A stretch of 53,724 nt of DNA from an uncultured Ilumatobacter sp. (GTDB taxonomy: Bacteria > Actinomycetota > Acidimicrobiia > Acidimicrobiales > Ilumatobacteraceae). How positions within the stretch are numbered: position 1 is the stretch's first letter; each line of letters opens with the position of its first letter. Location of the stretch: NCBI GenBank assembly GCA_938091165.1, contig CALKNK010000012.1:1-53724 (forward strand). Reading direction: 5' to 3'. A program made the position numbers and the translations under genes. The notes under the pieces are model-generated. The model saw nothing but the letters and a program-made list of their open reading frames with translations, was not told where the DNA came from and made no database searches. Below, in pieces: positions 1-8,064 of the stretch.

Positions 1-2
1 AT

Positions 3-266
3 CGTCTGCGCAAGGTCGAGTCGTTGGCCATGGCGTTGCGACTGATCCGGTCCTTCGGAGGTATTACCGTGCAACCGGCGTTGGCGCTGCGCACCCCTCC
101 GCTCGATAGCCTGTCGGTGGTGCGGTTGGCCGGCGCACCGATTCCGGTTCGCTGGGAGATCGTCCTGCGGAACGAACCTGCTGACGACGAAGTCGCCATG
201 GCCGACGCAATCCGCCGCCTGGTGCAGGCGAACAGATCTTCCGCAAGCGTTTTACACGGGGCCTAA
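3..266 (+). CDS. LysR-type transcriptional regulator, C-terminal end (partial)
   Basis: An open frame enters from the left edge and ends at TAA 264-266, giving about 87 residues without the N-terminus. The string resembles the end of a LysR substrate-binding domain: a GGITVQPALAL strand, a VVRLAGAPIPVRWEIVLR stretch like the usual hydrophobic-arginine-aromatic strand, then a terminal helix (DAIRRLVQAN). The HTH is outside the window, so DNA binding cannot be confirmed. The 3' end overlaps the opposing dimethylformamidase-like gene by about 15 nt. LysR is the best guess; another periplasmic-binding-like regulator is possible. Confidence 0.5.
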   Translation, partial: RLRKVESLAMALRLIRSFGGITVQPALALRTPPLDSLSVVRLAGAPIPVRWEIVLRNEPADDEVAMADAIRRLVQANRSSASVLHGA

Positions 267-1841
267 CCCCACTGGTGACTCTGTGAGATGGCGGTTGAGG
301 ATGTTGCGGGTGATCTGAGCGACTGCAGGGTCATCGGCGAGACCGAATACCCAGTCGGTGGTTCCCACGACCATTACCTCGCCGTCCTGCTGGTTGACGC
401 CGTCGGTGTACGGCCGGGTCACCAGCATCACCGAGTTGCCGTACCGGCAGCGGGCCAGGCTGTCTGCGTCGACGCGACCGTAAAAGCGCGACGCCGTAAA
501 TTCAAGGTCACCCTGATCGCTGAGCGCAGAAATCGAGGCCGGGTACTCGCCAACACCGATGTTGCTCGACGGAGTAAGCGCCACAATTTCGGTTTGTTCA
601 ATCTGCGGTGCGCCGGGCACGGCTCGCGCGATTGGCAACTGGAACTCGTCGAGATCGATGGGGCAGCCCACGGTCTCGTACCCAACGACGCCGTGCTTGG
701 CGCCGAGCAGATCGCCGTATCGCAAGCCGGTGTTCGCCAGCATCCAGTGGTCGTCGCGGTACACGGTGTACGCCCCGGACCCACGCGGTGTTGCCTGGCC
801 GAACCTGTTGTACAGCCCCCAACGGGAGCCCGCACCGAGCAAGCTCCACTCGGGCTCGTTGACGATCGGGTCCGCCCACATCCCACTCATGCGAGCGGGG
901 TCGACGTCGAGCATCGGATCACTGATGTGCGCTGCATACTTGTGGCACACCATCACGTCACCGTCGTGTTCGATGCGGACCTGCCAGAACATCGTGTTGC
1001 CGGACAGGCTGGCCAAGTGACCGCCGCGCTGCACATGAGACTCCACGACCCGGCGCGCACCGCAGGACCAGTACTCGTCATGACCGACGTCGATGAGCAA
1101 GTTGTAGCCATCGGCAATCGTGGGGTCGTCGTCAAGGTCGGTCGAGATGCACGAGTCGAACTCGTAGCCCTCGGACTCGGCCCACTCGACAAAACGACGC
1201 TCGTGGGTGAACCACCCGCTGGATCCGATTGATGCCGGATAGCCGTGGGTGAAGCGGTACTCCTGAAAGTGGTCACCGTTGACATCGGGTTCCTCACCCC
1301 ACCGCGCCGGACGTGCCTTGCGGTCATCGCGATCAACTTCAGGACGGCACAGCATGCCGCGTCCAAACGGCCGCCTAAAACTGACTTGCGTTCCACCGGT
1401 GTAGAGGCTGGCACCGCCCCAGGTGTTGTAGGCGTTCCAGGTATTGGTGCCCAGCACGAACAAGGCCCGACAGGATCGCGTGGTCGGCGTCGAGGGAGCG
1501 GTGACCACAAAGCAGGCGTGGGCGACATCCCGGCCGGCCGCAGCGCCGTGCGCCGTCAGCGTCACCAGATGGAACCCCGATCGCCAGTCGTCGCCGATGG
1601 GGATGTCCACCGACGCAGGCCACGCACAGCCCACACTGTCCGCGTCAGCTGGCGCTGGTACGGACACGCCGTCGATGCCTGTGGCTTCCCAGAGCACCTC
1701 TCGTCTGGCGCCCCATCGCTCGACGACGACGTCGTATCGATGCCGCGTCGACACATGCACGGTCGCGGTCGCCCCTGCCCGATAGCTCAGCCGTCCGCAG
1801 TAGCCCTCGATCTCGTCGTAAAAGGTGATGTCATCGCTCAC
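252..1841 (-). CDS. N,N-dimethylformamidase large-subunit-like protein
   Basis: About 529 residues from the proposed GTG at 1841; the frame stays open to 1916 but the extra 25 residues are Cys-rich and unlike a protein start. The middle carries the family hallmarks: TNTWNAYNTWGGASLYTGG near residue 130, the GHDEYWS motif near 255, and a SLSGNTMFWQVR strand after it. The family contains the catalytic large subunit of the iron-dependent formamidase that hydrolyses N,N-dimethylformamide; most homologues are shorter than that enzyme and their substrates are unknown. No small subunit is seen nearby. The gene diverges from the amidohydrolase at 1941 across a 99-bp gap. An amide hydrolase role is family-based inference. 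Confidence 0.75.
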   Translation of the reverse strand: MSDDITFYDEIEGYCGRLSYRAGATATVHVSTRHRYDVVVERWGARREVLWEATGIDGVSVPAPADADSVGCAWPASVDIPIGDDWRSGFHLVTLTAHGAAAGRDVAHACFVVTAPSTPTTRSCRALFVLGTNTWNAYNTWGGASLYTGGTQVSFRRPFGRGMLCRPEVDRDDRKARPARWGEEPDVNGDHFQEYRFTHGYPASIGSSGWFTHERRFVEWAESEGYEFDSCISTDLDDDPTIADGYNLLIDVGHDEYWSCGARRVVESHVQRGGHLASLSGNTMFWQVRIEHDGDVMVCHKYAAHISDPMLDVDPARMSGMWADPIVNEPEWSLLGAGSRWGLYNRFGQATPRGSGAYTVYRDDHWMLANTGLRYGDLLGAKHGVVGYETVGCPIDLDEFQLPIARAVPGAPQIEQTEIVALTPSSNIGVGEYPASISALSDQGDLEFTASRFYGRVDADSLARCRYGNSVMLVTRPYTDGVNQQDGEVMVVGTTDWVFGLADDPAVAQITRNILNRHLTESPVGLGPV

Positions 1842-1927
1842 GCTGCCACTCTTGCAGCAGTCTGCGCACCCGAGCGACGCAGCACACTGACTCGCGCCTG
1901 CCTGCCGGTCGGCCATTGCTGTGGTTG

Positions 1928-1933
1928 TAACTT
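1928..1933 (+). promoter_or_regulatory. Candidate -10 box (TAACTT) for leaderless amidohydrolase mRNA
   Basis: TAACTT ends 7 nt before ATG 1941. No Shine-Dalgarno sits at normal spacing (GAAGAG directly abuts the ATG), so transcription probably starts at or next to the start codon. No clear -35 element is visible. Confidence 0.45.
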
Positions 1934-1940
1934 CGAAGAG

Positions 1941-3128
1941 ATGTCGGCCATCGCATCATCAACAGGTCGCTGGGGACTGCGCGCCGCTCGACTGTTCGAC
2001 GGCTTCGACTTCGTCGAGCGGCCCGAAGTGCTCGTTGACGACGGCAAGGTGGTGGCCGTCGGCGAAGCGCTGCCGGACTCACTCGAGGTGCGCGATCTGG
2101 GCGATGTCACCCTGCTGCCCGGCTTGGTCGACTGTCACCAGCACCTCGTCTTCAACGGACGCGGCACACTCGAACAACAGGTCAGCGATGTCGATAATGC
2201 GACGCTCACTGACCGGGCTCGGGCCAATGCTCGGCTTGCCCTCGAAGGCGGTGTCACCACGGTCCGCGACCTCGGTGACCGCGGCTTCGTGACCCTTGGT
2301 CTGCGCGCTGATCCGGATCTCGCAACGATCGCCGCTGCGGGCCCACCGATCACACCGCCCGGTGGCCACTGCTGGTACCTCGGAGGCGAGTGTGAAGGCT
2401 CCGACAACCTCGCCGCTGCAGTCGCTGACCGCGTGGAGCGTGGCTGTGACGTCGTGAAGATCATGGTCACAGGCGGAGCGATGACACCGTCGTTCCCGCT
2501 CTGGATGTCGCAGTTCTCCGAGGCTGACGTGCGGTTGGTCGTCGATGCTGCGCACGCTGCGGGCCTGCCGGTCGCGGCTCACTGCCACGGTGTTGATGGC
2601 ATTGCGATGGCGGTCGACGTCGGGGTCGACTCGATCGAGCACTGCACGTTCTTCACCGAGAGCAACGAGAGCATTCCGCCGCCCGAATTACTCGATCGGC
2701 TCGCGGCGTCCGGTGTTGCCTTGTCGGCAACATGGGGCGTCACTGAGACGCCACCGACCCCGGCCAACTGGCAGCGGGCGCGGCCGGTGATCGAAGACGC
2801 GCTTGGGCGCGTGCACGCCGGTGGCGGGGTCGTCGTGGTGGGGACCGATGCAGGCATCTATCGGCAGAAGCCGCACGACGTGCTACCGCACGCACTCCCG
2901 ACGCTGCTGAGCGCAGGCATGACCACCGTCGAGGCGTTGCGTGCCGTTACCAGTTCGGCGGCCGATGTGTGTCGTCGGCCTGAACGAGGGCGGCTGCAGG
3001 CCGGCCTGCCCGCAGACATCGTTGCCGTCGCAGGCGACCCCGCCGCTGATCCGGCAGCACTCACCCGCATCGCTGCGGTGTGGCGCGATGGGCGCAGCAT
3101 CGTCGGCTTGGTCAGCGACACTGAATGA
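1941..3128 (+). CDS. Amidohydrolase (imidazolonepropionase-like, metal-dependent)
   Basis: 395 residues. The metal-site residues of the amidohydrolase superfamily are in order: HxH in LVDCHQHLVF (about residue 70), the candidate carboxylated lysine in DVVKIMVTGG (about 173), His in VAAHCHG (about 213), His in DSIEHCTFF (about 234) and Asp in VVGTDAGI (about 302). An N-terminal beta-sandwich strand set (ARLFDGFDFVERPEVLVDDGK) and a C-terminal LQAGLPADIVAVAGDP strand complete the usual fold. The frame is open upstream to 1245 but that part lies antisense to the formamidase-like gene; the ATG at 1941 is favoured by the -10 box 7 nt upstream. It overlaps the CoA ligase start by 4 nt (ATGA), so the two are co-transcribed. 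The substrate is not predictable beyond a cyclic amide or similar C-N bond. Confidence 0.85.
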   Translation: MSAIASSTGRWGLRAARLFDGFDFVERPEVLVDDGKVVAVGEALPDSLEVRDLGDVTLLPGLVDCHQHLVFNGRGTLEQQVSDVDNATLTDRARANARLALEGGVTTVRDLGDRGFVTLGLRADPDLATIAAAGPPITPPGGHCWYLGGECEGSDNLAAAVADRVERGCDVVKIMVTGGAMTPSFPLWMSQFSEADVRLVVDAAHAAGLPVAAHCHGVDGIAMAVDVGVDSIEHCTFFTESNESIPPPELLDRLAASGVALSATWGVTETPPTPANWQRARPVIEDALGRVHAGGGVVVVGTDAGIYRQKPHDVLPHALPTLLSAGMTTVEALRAVTSSAADVCRRPERGRLQAGLPADIVAVAGDPAADPAALTRIAAVWRDGRSIVGLVSDTE

Positions 3129-4705
3129 ACAGCAGCTCTCTCAGCTCACTCGTTGACGTGACGCGTCGCGCCGGTCTGCTGGATCCGCGCCGACTTCCTG
3201 CGTTGACGGCAGCGATTGGGCGGTGGGGACCCACGCTCGCCGCGCCGTACGCAGCGTCCGCACTGGCCACGCCGAGCCGGACAGCAGTCGTCGACGATCG
3301 CGGCTCGATCAGCTGCGGCGAGCTCGATCGAAACTCGACACAACTTGCCAACGGGCTCCGCCAACTTGGACTCGACCGCGGTGAGCGACTTGGTATCGCC
3401 TGCCGAAATCATCGTGAGTTCGTCGAGGCGACCATTGCCGCCGCCAAGCTCGGCGTCTCTGTCGTCTACTTGAACACCGGATTCGCGGCGCCGCAGCTAC
3501 GCGATGTGCTCGCCCGCGAGCAGGTTGATGTCTTGGTGGTCGATGCCGAACTCGTCGAACTGGTCGATCGGGAATCGTTTCGCGCGCCGGTCGTCGTGGT
3601 CGGCTCGTCCGCAGCGTGCGAAGTGCACGCAGGAACGACGTCGCTGGGAGCGGTTCGAAGTTCCGGAGCCCGGCGCCTGCCGCTTCGACCGTCGAGGCCG
3701 CTGGCGCCAGTGCTGCTGACGTCGGGAACCACAGGGACGCCGAAGGGCGCGCAGCGCACTGTCCGTGCTGACCCAGCGGCGGCGGCGATTGTCGAGAGCA
3801 TCCCCTACCGGTTCGACGACATCGTTGCGATCACCTCGCCGCTGTTCCATGCCTGGGGTCTTGCCCAGATGGGTCTCGCGGCGTCGCTGGGAGCAACGAT
3901 CACGGTCAGCGCTTCCTTCGATGCCGATCGAACGCTTGCCCGGCTTGAACACGATGCCGTGACGGTGCTCGCCGTGGTCCCTGTCATCTTGCAGCGACTC
4001 CTCGACGCCGACGGTCTCGACACGACTGACCTGACCGCGCTGCGCATTGTCGCCTCGAGTGGTTCGGCTTTGCCGATTCCAGTGGTCGAGAATTGGCTCA
4101 GACGCGTCGGCCCAAACCTGTACAACCTGTACGGATCCACCGAGGTCGGCCAGGCCACACTCGCCACACCTGCAGACCTGACGGCGTCACCGTCGACGGC
4201 TGGCCGAGCGCTTGCTGGGTCGACCGTGGTCATCCTCGACGACGCCGGTCGTCCACTTCCTCCGGGATCTGCCGGCCGGATCTTCGTCGGCAACGGCTCG
4301 CAATTCGACGGCTATACGGGAGGCGGCGGCAAGGAGATCATCGATGGCCTGATGTCAACCGGCGATGTGGGCAACCTCGACGAGAGCGGATTGCTGTTTG
4401 TGACCGGCCGTGCGGACGACATGATCGTGAGTGGTGGCGAGAACGTGTTCCCGGGTGAGGTTGAAGACCTGTTGTTGGCCGTCGAGGGGATCTCTGATGT
4501 CGCTGTGGTCGGCGTCGACGATGATGTCTTCGGGCAAGGGCTGGTCGCGCATGTCGTCACGGCGCCAGGGGTGCGGCTTACGTCCAAGCAGGTCCGCGCG
4601 GCTGTTGCCGACAACCTCGCTCGCCACAAGGTGCCGCGACGTGTGGTGTTCTGCGATGAGCTGCCGCGCACCGCAACGGGCAAGATCCGCCGCAACCAGC
4701 TCTGA
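3125..4705 (+). CDS. AMP-forming acyl-CoA ligase (FadD-like)
   Basis: 526 residues, the normal length for the family. It should activate a carboxylic acid to its CoA thioester using ATP. Adenylation-domain motifs are all present: the phosphate-binding LLTSGTTGTPKGAQRT (about residue 198), YNLYGSTEVGQAT (about 335), STGDVGNL followed by GRADDMIVSGGENVFPGEVE (about 415-445), and the C-terminal lysine motif PRTATGKIRRNQL at the very end. ATGA overlap with the upstream amidohydrolase implies translational coupling, suggesting the hydrolase releases an acid that is then activated. The substrate (fatty, aromatic or branched acid) cannot be told. Confidence 0.9.
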   Translation: MNSSSLSSLVDVTRRAGLLDPRRLPALTAAIGRWGPTLAAPYAASALATPSRTAVVDDRGSISCGELDRNSTQLANGLRQLGLDRGERLGIACRNHREFVEATIAAAKLGVSVVYLNTGFAAPQLRDVLAREQVDVLVVDAELVELVDRESFRAPVVVVGSSAACEVHAGTTSLGAVRSSGARRLPLRPSRPLAPVLLTSGTTGTPKGAQRTVRADPAAAAIVESIPYRFDDIVAITSPLFHAWGLAQMGLAASLGATITVSASFDADRTLARLEHDAVTVLAVVPVILQRLLDADGLDTTDLTALRIVASSGSALPIPVVENWLRRVGPNLYNLYGSTEVGQATLATPADLTASPSTAGRALAGSTVVILDDAGRPLPPGSAGRIFVGNGSQFDGYTGGGGKEIIDGLMSTGDVGNLDESGLLFVTGRADDMIVSGGENVFPGEVEDLLLAVEGISDVAVVGVDDDVFGQGLVAHVVTAPGVRLTSKQVRAAVADNLARHKVPRRVVFCDELPRTATGKIRRNQL

Positions 4706-4745
4706 AGTCGATGCCGTCTGCGCGGCGCCGCTACGTTCCTCAGGC

Positions 4746-5312
4746 ATGGCCCTCCCGATCTCTCGTTTCCCGGTTCCCGAGCTTTCTGAGCTTCCCGACG
4801 ACATCCGCGCGTTGATCGAAACGATCCAGGAGAAGTCGGGATTCATCCCCAACGTGTTTCTGGCGCTTGCGCATCGGCCGGCTGAGTTCCGTGCCTTCTT
4901 TGCCGCGCACGACGCCTTGATGGACAAGTCCAACGGACTTTCGAAAGCGGAACGCGAGATGATCGTCGTGGCGACAAGTGCAACCAACGGCTGCCTGTAC
5001 TGCGTGGTGGCGCACGGTGCCATCCTCCGGATTAGGGCGAAGAACCCGTTGATCTCAGATCAACTTGCGATCAATCCGTGGAAGGCCGACCTTTCATCGC
5101 GCGAACGGCACATGATCGACTTCGGCCTCAAGGTCGCAGGTGATTCGGCGCAGATCGTCGATGCCGATTTAGACGCGATGCGTGCTGCTGGCTTTACCGA
5201 CGACGAGATCTGGGACATCGGTGCGATCGCTGCGTTCTTTGCCATGTCGAATCGGCTGGCCAATCTCACCTCGATGCGCCCGAACGACGAGTTCTACGCG
5301 ATGGCTCGGTAA
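4746..5312 (+). CDS. Peroxidase-related AhpD-like protein (carboxymuconolactone decarboxylase fold)
   Basis: 188 residues from ATG 4746; the longer open frame upstream overlaps the CoA ligase and is not credible. The AhpD-type active site NGCLYCVVAHGA (CxxC plus His, residues about 83-94) lies in an all-helical protein, matching the uncharacterised peroxidase-related family. IPNVFLALAHRP near residue 38 and the C-terminal SNRLANLTSMRPNDEFY are typical of that family. Likely role: cytosolic thiol-dependent peroxide or organic hydroperoxide reduction. It sits 40 nt after the ligase on the same strand and its 3' end overlaps the convergent TauD gene by 19 nt. Confidence 0.85.
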   Translation: MALPISRFPVPELSELPDDIRALIETIQEKSGFIPNVFLALAHRPAEFRAFFAAHDALMDKSNGLSKAEREMIVVATSATNGCLYCVVAHGAILRIRAKNPLISDQLAINPWKADLSSRERHMIDFGLKVAGDSAQIVDADLDAMRAAGFTDDEIWDIGAIAAFFAMSNRLANLTSMRPNDEFYAMAR

Positions 5313-6148
5313 CCAATCGTCGTGCGGTGCAACAGCCGGTCATGACCGTCGTAGCCGCCGGTTGCGCGATGTAAAACACACCGGTTGTCCCACATCACGA
5401 GCATGTTTGGCTCCCACCGGTGTTGGTACTGGAACTCATCTCGGGTCTGCCACGCATACATCTCACCGAGGAGCAGTTTGGCTTCATCGTCGGCCATGCC
5501 ATCGATGCCAATGATGTAGCCGATGGTTGAGTACAGCGTCTCCGCGCCCGTCTCAGGATGAATCCGAATCAACGGATGGAGTTGGGTGGCGTAGGCGCTG
5601 TCATCTGGACGGATTTGCATCGATCGGTCAACGTCGTCGTCGCCGTATTGACCGTCGGGCGCATAGCCGCCGCGCGCCGAGTGGATACCTATTTTGTTGT
5701 TGATCTTGGCACGGAGATCTGGAGGCATCGCAGCAAGTGCCGCCTGCTGGTTGGTGTACAACGTGTCGCCGCCGAGTGGCGGGATGACCTTGCTATACAG
5801 GCATGTCCCGTCTGGCGGAAACTCCTGAAAGCTCCAGTCGGCGTGCCAGTTCTCCGCGAAGAGTGACGATGTCTCGTCAGCATGACGGCGAATTGCTGCG
5901 ATGTGGGGATGTCCTTCGATCGCAGCGAAGAAGGGGTCGTCACCGAAAGGCCCGAACCGGAGCGTGAACGCTTCGAGATCACTGTCACTCAACTGCTGAT
6001 CTGGGAACGCCAACACTTTGTGCTCAAGCCACGCATCTCGGATGGCAGCAACGTCGGCATCATCGAGTTGGCGCAGATCTGCACCGTGCACGGTTGCGCC
6101 GCACGCTGCGCCGCTCGGAACGACTCGAATGCGTCCAGCGGTGTCCAT
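5294..6148 (-). CDS. TauD/TfdA-family Fe(II)/2-oxoglutarate dioxygenase
   Basis: 284 residues. The iron-binding facial triad is visible: His and Asp in ENWHADWSFQ (about residue 99-101) and the distal His in NRCVLHRATGGYDG (about 254), followed by the 2-oxoglutarate-binding Arg in RLLHRTTIGYR. The N-terminal FGATVHGADLRQLDD-like stretch (GATVHGADL) and LAFPDQQLSDSDLEAFTLRFG are standard for the family that includes taurine and 2,4-D dioxygenases. The start ATG overlaps the stop of a short upstream frame (TGATG at 6150-6146). The specific substrate is not predictable; hydroxylation of an organic acid or sulfonate is family knowledge. Confidence 0.88.
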   Translation of the reverse strand: MDTAGRIRVVPSGAACGATVHGADLRQLDDADVAAIRDAWLEHKVLAFPDQQLSDSDLEAFTLRFGPFGDDPFFAAIEGHPHIAAIRRHADETSSLFAENWHADWSFQEFPPDGTCLYSKVIPPLGGDTLYTNQQAALAAMPPDLRAKINNKIGIHSARGGYAPDGQYGDDDVDRSMQIRPDDSAYATQLHPLIRIHPETGAETLYSTIGYIIGIDGMADDEAKLLLGEMYAWQTRDEFQYQHRWEPNMLVMWDNRCVLHRATGGYDGHDRLLHRTTIGYRAIA

Positions 6149-6369
6149 CAGCGTCCACCCCGAGACACCCGGTCCGCTACGTCATTTGGTATGCCGTTCG
6201 GCAATTGGCCTTGGTACGGCAGCGCACGGTCATTCATGAGCCTTTTCACGATGCTATTAATTCCCCGAGAGTTGGCTAGTGCTGCGAAGGTGACGGTAGG
6301 ACGGTCGACGTCATCGCCGCTGCTCTCAACGACGTCGCTGGAAAAGCCTGGAGCGAATGACACAGTCAT
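6148..6369 (-). CDS. Short hypothetical ORF upstream of tauD-like gene
   Basis: 73 codons with TGATG overlap into the dioxygenase start, which would allow translational coupling. The sequence has a Ser/Asp-rich N-terminus and a helix-like middle (RGINSIVKRLMNDRALPYQG) but matches no family I recognise. It fills most of the 334-nt gap between the dioxygenase and the aminotransferase. It may be a real small protein, a truncated remnant or chance; the overlap with the dioxygenase start is the only argument for coding. No Shine-Dalgarno precedes ATG 6369. Confidence 0.25.
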   Translation of the reverse strand: MTVSFAPGFSSDVVESSGDDVDRPTVTFAALANSRGINSIVKRLMNDRALPYQGQLPNGIPNDVADRVSRGGR

Positions 6370-6482
6370 ATATTTAACTAGAGCGGAAACTAAAGAACGA
6401 GGTCGACGATCTCAAATCCGTGACACACTGTGCTTATTCTCGCGTCCGCCGGCGCCGAGCTGATCGACCCAAGGGCCTGACG

Positions 6483-7781
6483 ATGACGACCAATGCAGAA
6501 ATGTTCAAGCGATACCGGGCGGTGCTGCCCTCCTTCGTCAGTCCCCTCCACGCCGAGCCGATCTCGATCGATCGTGGCGAGGGCAGCTATGTCTGGGATT
6601 TAGAGGGTAATCGCTATCTCGACTGGTTCGGCGGCGTGTTGACGACGATGATCGGACACTCGATTCCCGAGATCGTTGCTGCCGTTCAAACACAAGCGGC
6701 GAAGGTTATGCACACTTCAACGCTCTATCTCTCCGAGCCGATGATTGGTTTCGCCGAAGACGTTGCCGCTGTGTCCGGCATCCCCGACGCCCGCGTTTTC
6801 TTCACTGCGTCCGGGTCCGAGGCCAACGACATGGCGGTGATGCTCGCGACCAGCTATCGCGGTTCGAACGAAATCCTCGCGATGCGCAACAGCTACCACG
6901 GACGATCGCACACAGCGCAGGCAATCACGGCGCAAAGTTCGTGGTCAATGGCTGCCATGTCTGGGCTGAACGTCAACTTCATTCAAGGCGCTTATCGGCT
7001 GCGATCACCGTTCCGCGACCTTGAAGACGACGCCTTCACCGCGGCCTGCGTGGACGATCTCATTCAGATGATCGATATGGCCACCGCTGGCAAGGTCGCA
7101 GCCTTGATTGCGGAGCCAATCCAAGGCGTCGGCGGATTTGCCACACCACCCGATGGTTTCTTTGGTGCAATGAGCAAGGAACTTACGAACCGCGAGATCC
7201 TATTCATCTCCGATGAAGTACAGACCGGATGGGGCCGCACCGGCGAGCACTTCTGGGGATACCAAGCACACGATATTGTTCCCGACATCTTGACCTTCGC
7301 CAAGGGCGTCGGGAACGGGATCACACTTGCTGGCGTGGTCGCCCGCGCAGAAATCATGGACAGCATTGACGTGCTGTCCTTCTCAACGTTCGGCGGCAAT
7401 CCGCTGTCTGCCGCCGCAGGGCGGGCCACTTTGAAGTACGTGCTTGATAATGACCTGCAAGGTAACGCTCAGCAGATGGGCGAGCGCCTGACTGCTCGCC
7501 TTGGACCCGTTATCGAGGCGAGCCCCTGGATTGCCGAGTTGCGTGGTCGGGGCCTGATGCAAGCCCTCGAAATTGTGCACCCCGGGGGTATCGAACCTGA
7601 CTCGGCGACAACTGCCAAATTGCTTGACGCTGCCAAGGACCGCGGCCTGCTGGTTGGCAAGGGCGGCCTCTACGGCAATGTCATCCGCATGGCCCCAATG
7701 CTGGCCATCAGTGAAGCTGAGCTCAACGATGGCGTCGACGCTCTCATCGCAGCGATCGGCGTGATCGACGGCGAGCACTGA
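6483..7781 (+). CDS. Class III aminotransferase (PLP-dependent)
   Basis: 432 residues from ATG 6483, preceded by AAGGG at suitable spacing; the frame opens earlier at 6420 but that extension is Arg-rich. Fold-type I class III features: YVWDLEGNRYLDWFGG near residue 35, GSEANDMAVMLA (about 115), the PLP-contacting LFISDEVQTGWGRTG (about 240) and the Schiff-base lysine in LTFAKGVGNG (about 275), then STFGGNPLSAAAG. It would transfer an amino group between an omega- or alpha-amino compound and a 2-oxo acid in the cytosol. Class III members include 4-aminobutyrate, ornithine and alanine-glyoxylate transaminases, and the sequence alone does not decide between them. Confidence 0.88.
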   Translation: MTTNAEMFKRYRAVLPSFVSPLHAEPISIDRGEGSYVWDLEGNRYLDWFGGVLTTMIGHSIPEIVAAVQTQAAKVMHTSTLYLSEPMIGFAEDVAAVSGIPDARVFFTASGSEANDMAVMLATSYRGSNEILAMRNSYHGRSHTAQAITAQSSWSMAAMSGLNVNFIQGAYRLRSPFRDLEDDAFTAACVDDLIQMIDMATAGKVAALIAEPIQGVGGFATPPDGFFGAMSKELTNREILFISDEVQTGWGRTGEHFWGYQAHDIVPDILTFAKGVGNGITLAGVVARAEIMDSIDVLSFSTFGGNPLSAAAGRATLKYVLDNDLQGNAQQMGERLTARLGPVIEASPWIAELRGRGLMQALEIVHPGGIEPDSATTAKLLDAAKDRGLLVGKGGLYGNVIRMAPMLAISEAELNDGVDALIAAIGVIDGEH

Positions 7782-7843
7782 AAGCCAATCGAGGGCGCCT
7801 TTACTCACGCTACACGACACCGTTTGATCAAACGCTTGAGGTG

Positions 7844-8064
7844 ATGACCGCAATGGCGTCCAGTTCAACGCAACCACTGGTTGAACCGAAGATTGAGGGT
7901 CTAATTCTCCCGAAGGGTGTCAATCACTTGGCGATTTCGGTCACTGACATGAAGGTGCAACTCACGTACTGGGCTGAGGTGCTGGTTAGCCCGACTAACC
8001 CCTGTATTGGATGCATGGCGCCGAGAACACGTTTCAAGGTTTCGTCGAGCGGCCGAGAGATTAG
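7844..8064 (+). pseudogene. Decayed glyoxalase/VOC-family gene
   Basis: The reading frame from 7844 gives a typical VOC N-terminus (GVNHLAISVTDMKVQLTYWAEVL) ending near 7985. After about 15 nt of unrelated sequence a second frame at 8002-8064 reads LYWMHGAENTFQGFVERPRD then stop, matching the next part of the same type of protein (the LYWMHG strand). So a stretch between the first and second beta-alpha units is missing, the frame is broken and everything downstream is gone. The remnant butts against the stop codon of the convergent ABC gene. The family is inferred from these two short motifs only. Confidence 0.6.

Noticed and set aside
288..1232. Long plus-strand frame of 314 codons
   Set aside because: Exactly antisense to the formamidase-like gene, which carries clear family motifs; the frame has no recognisable domain.
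1245..1940. N-terminal extension of the amidohydrolase
   Set aside because: It is antisense to the formamidase-like gene, and the -10 box at 1928 plus the family's usual length favour ATG 1941.
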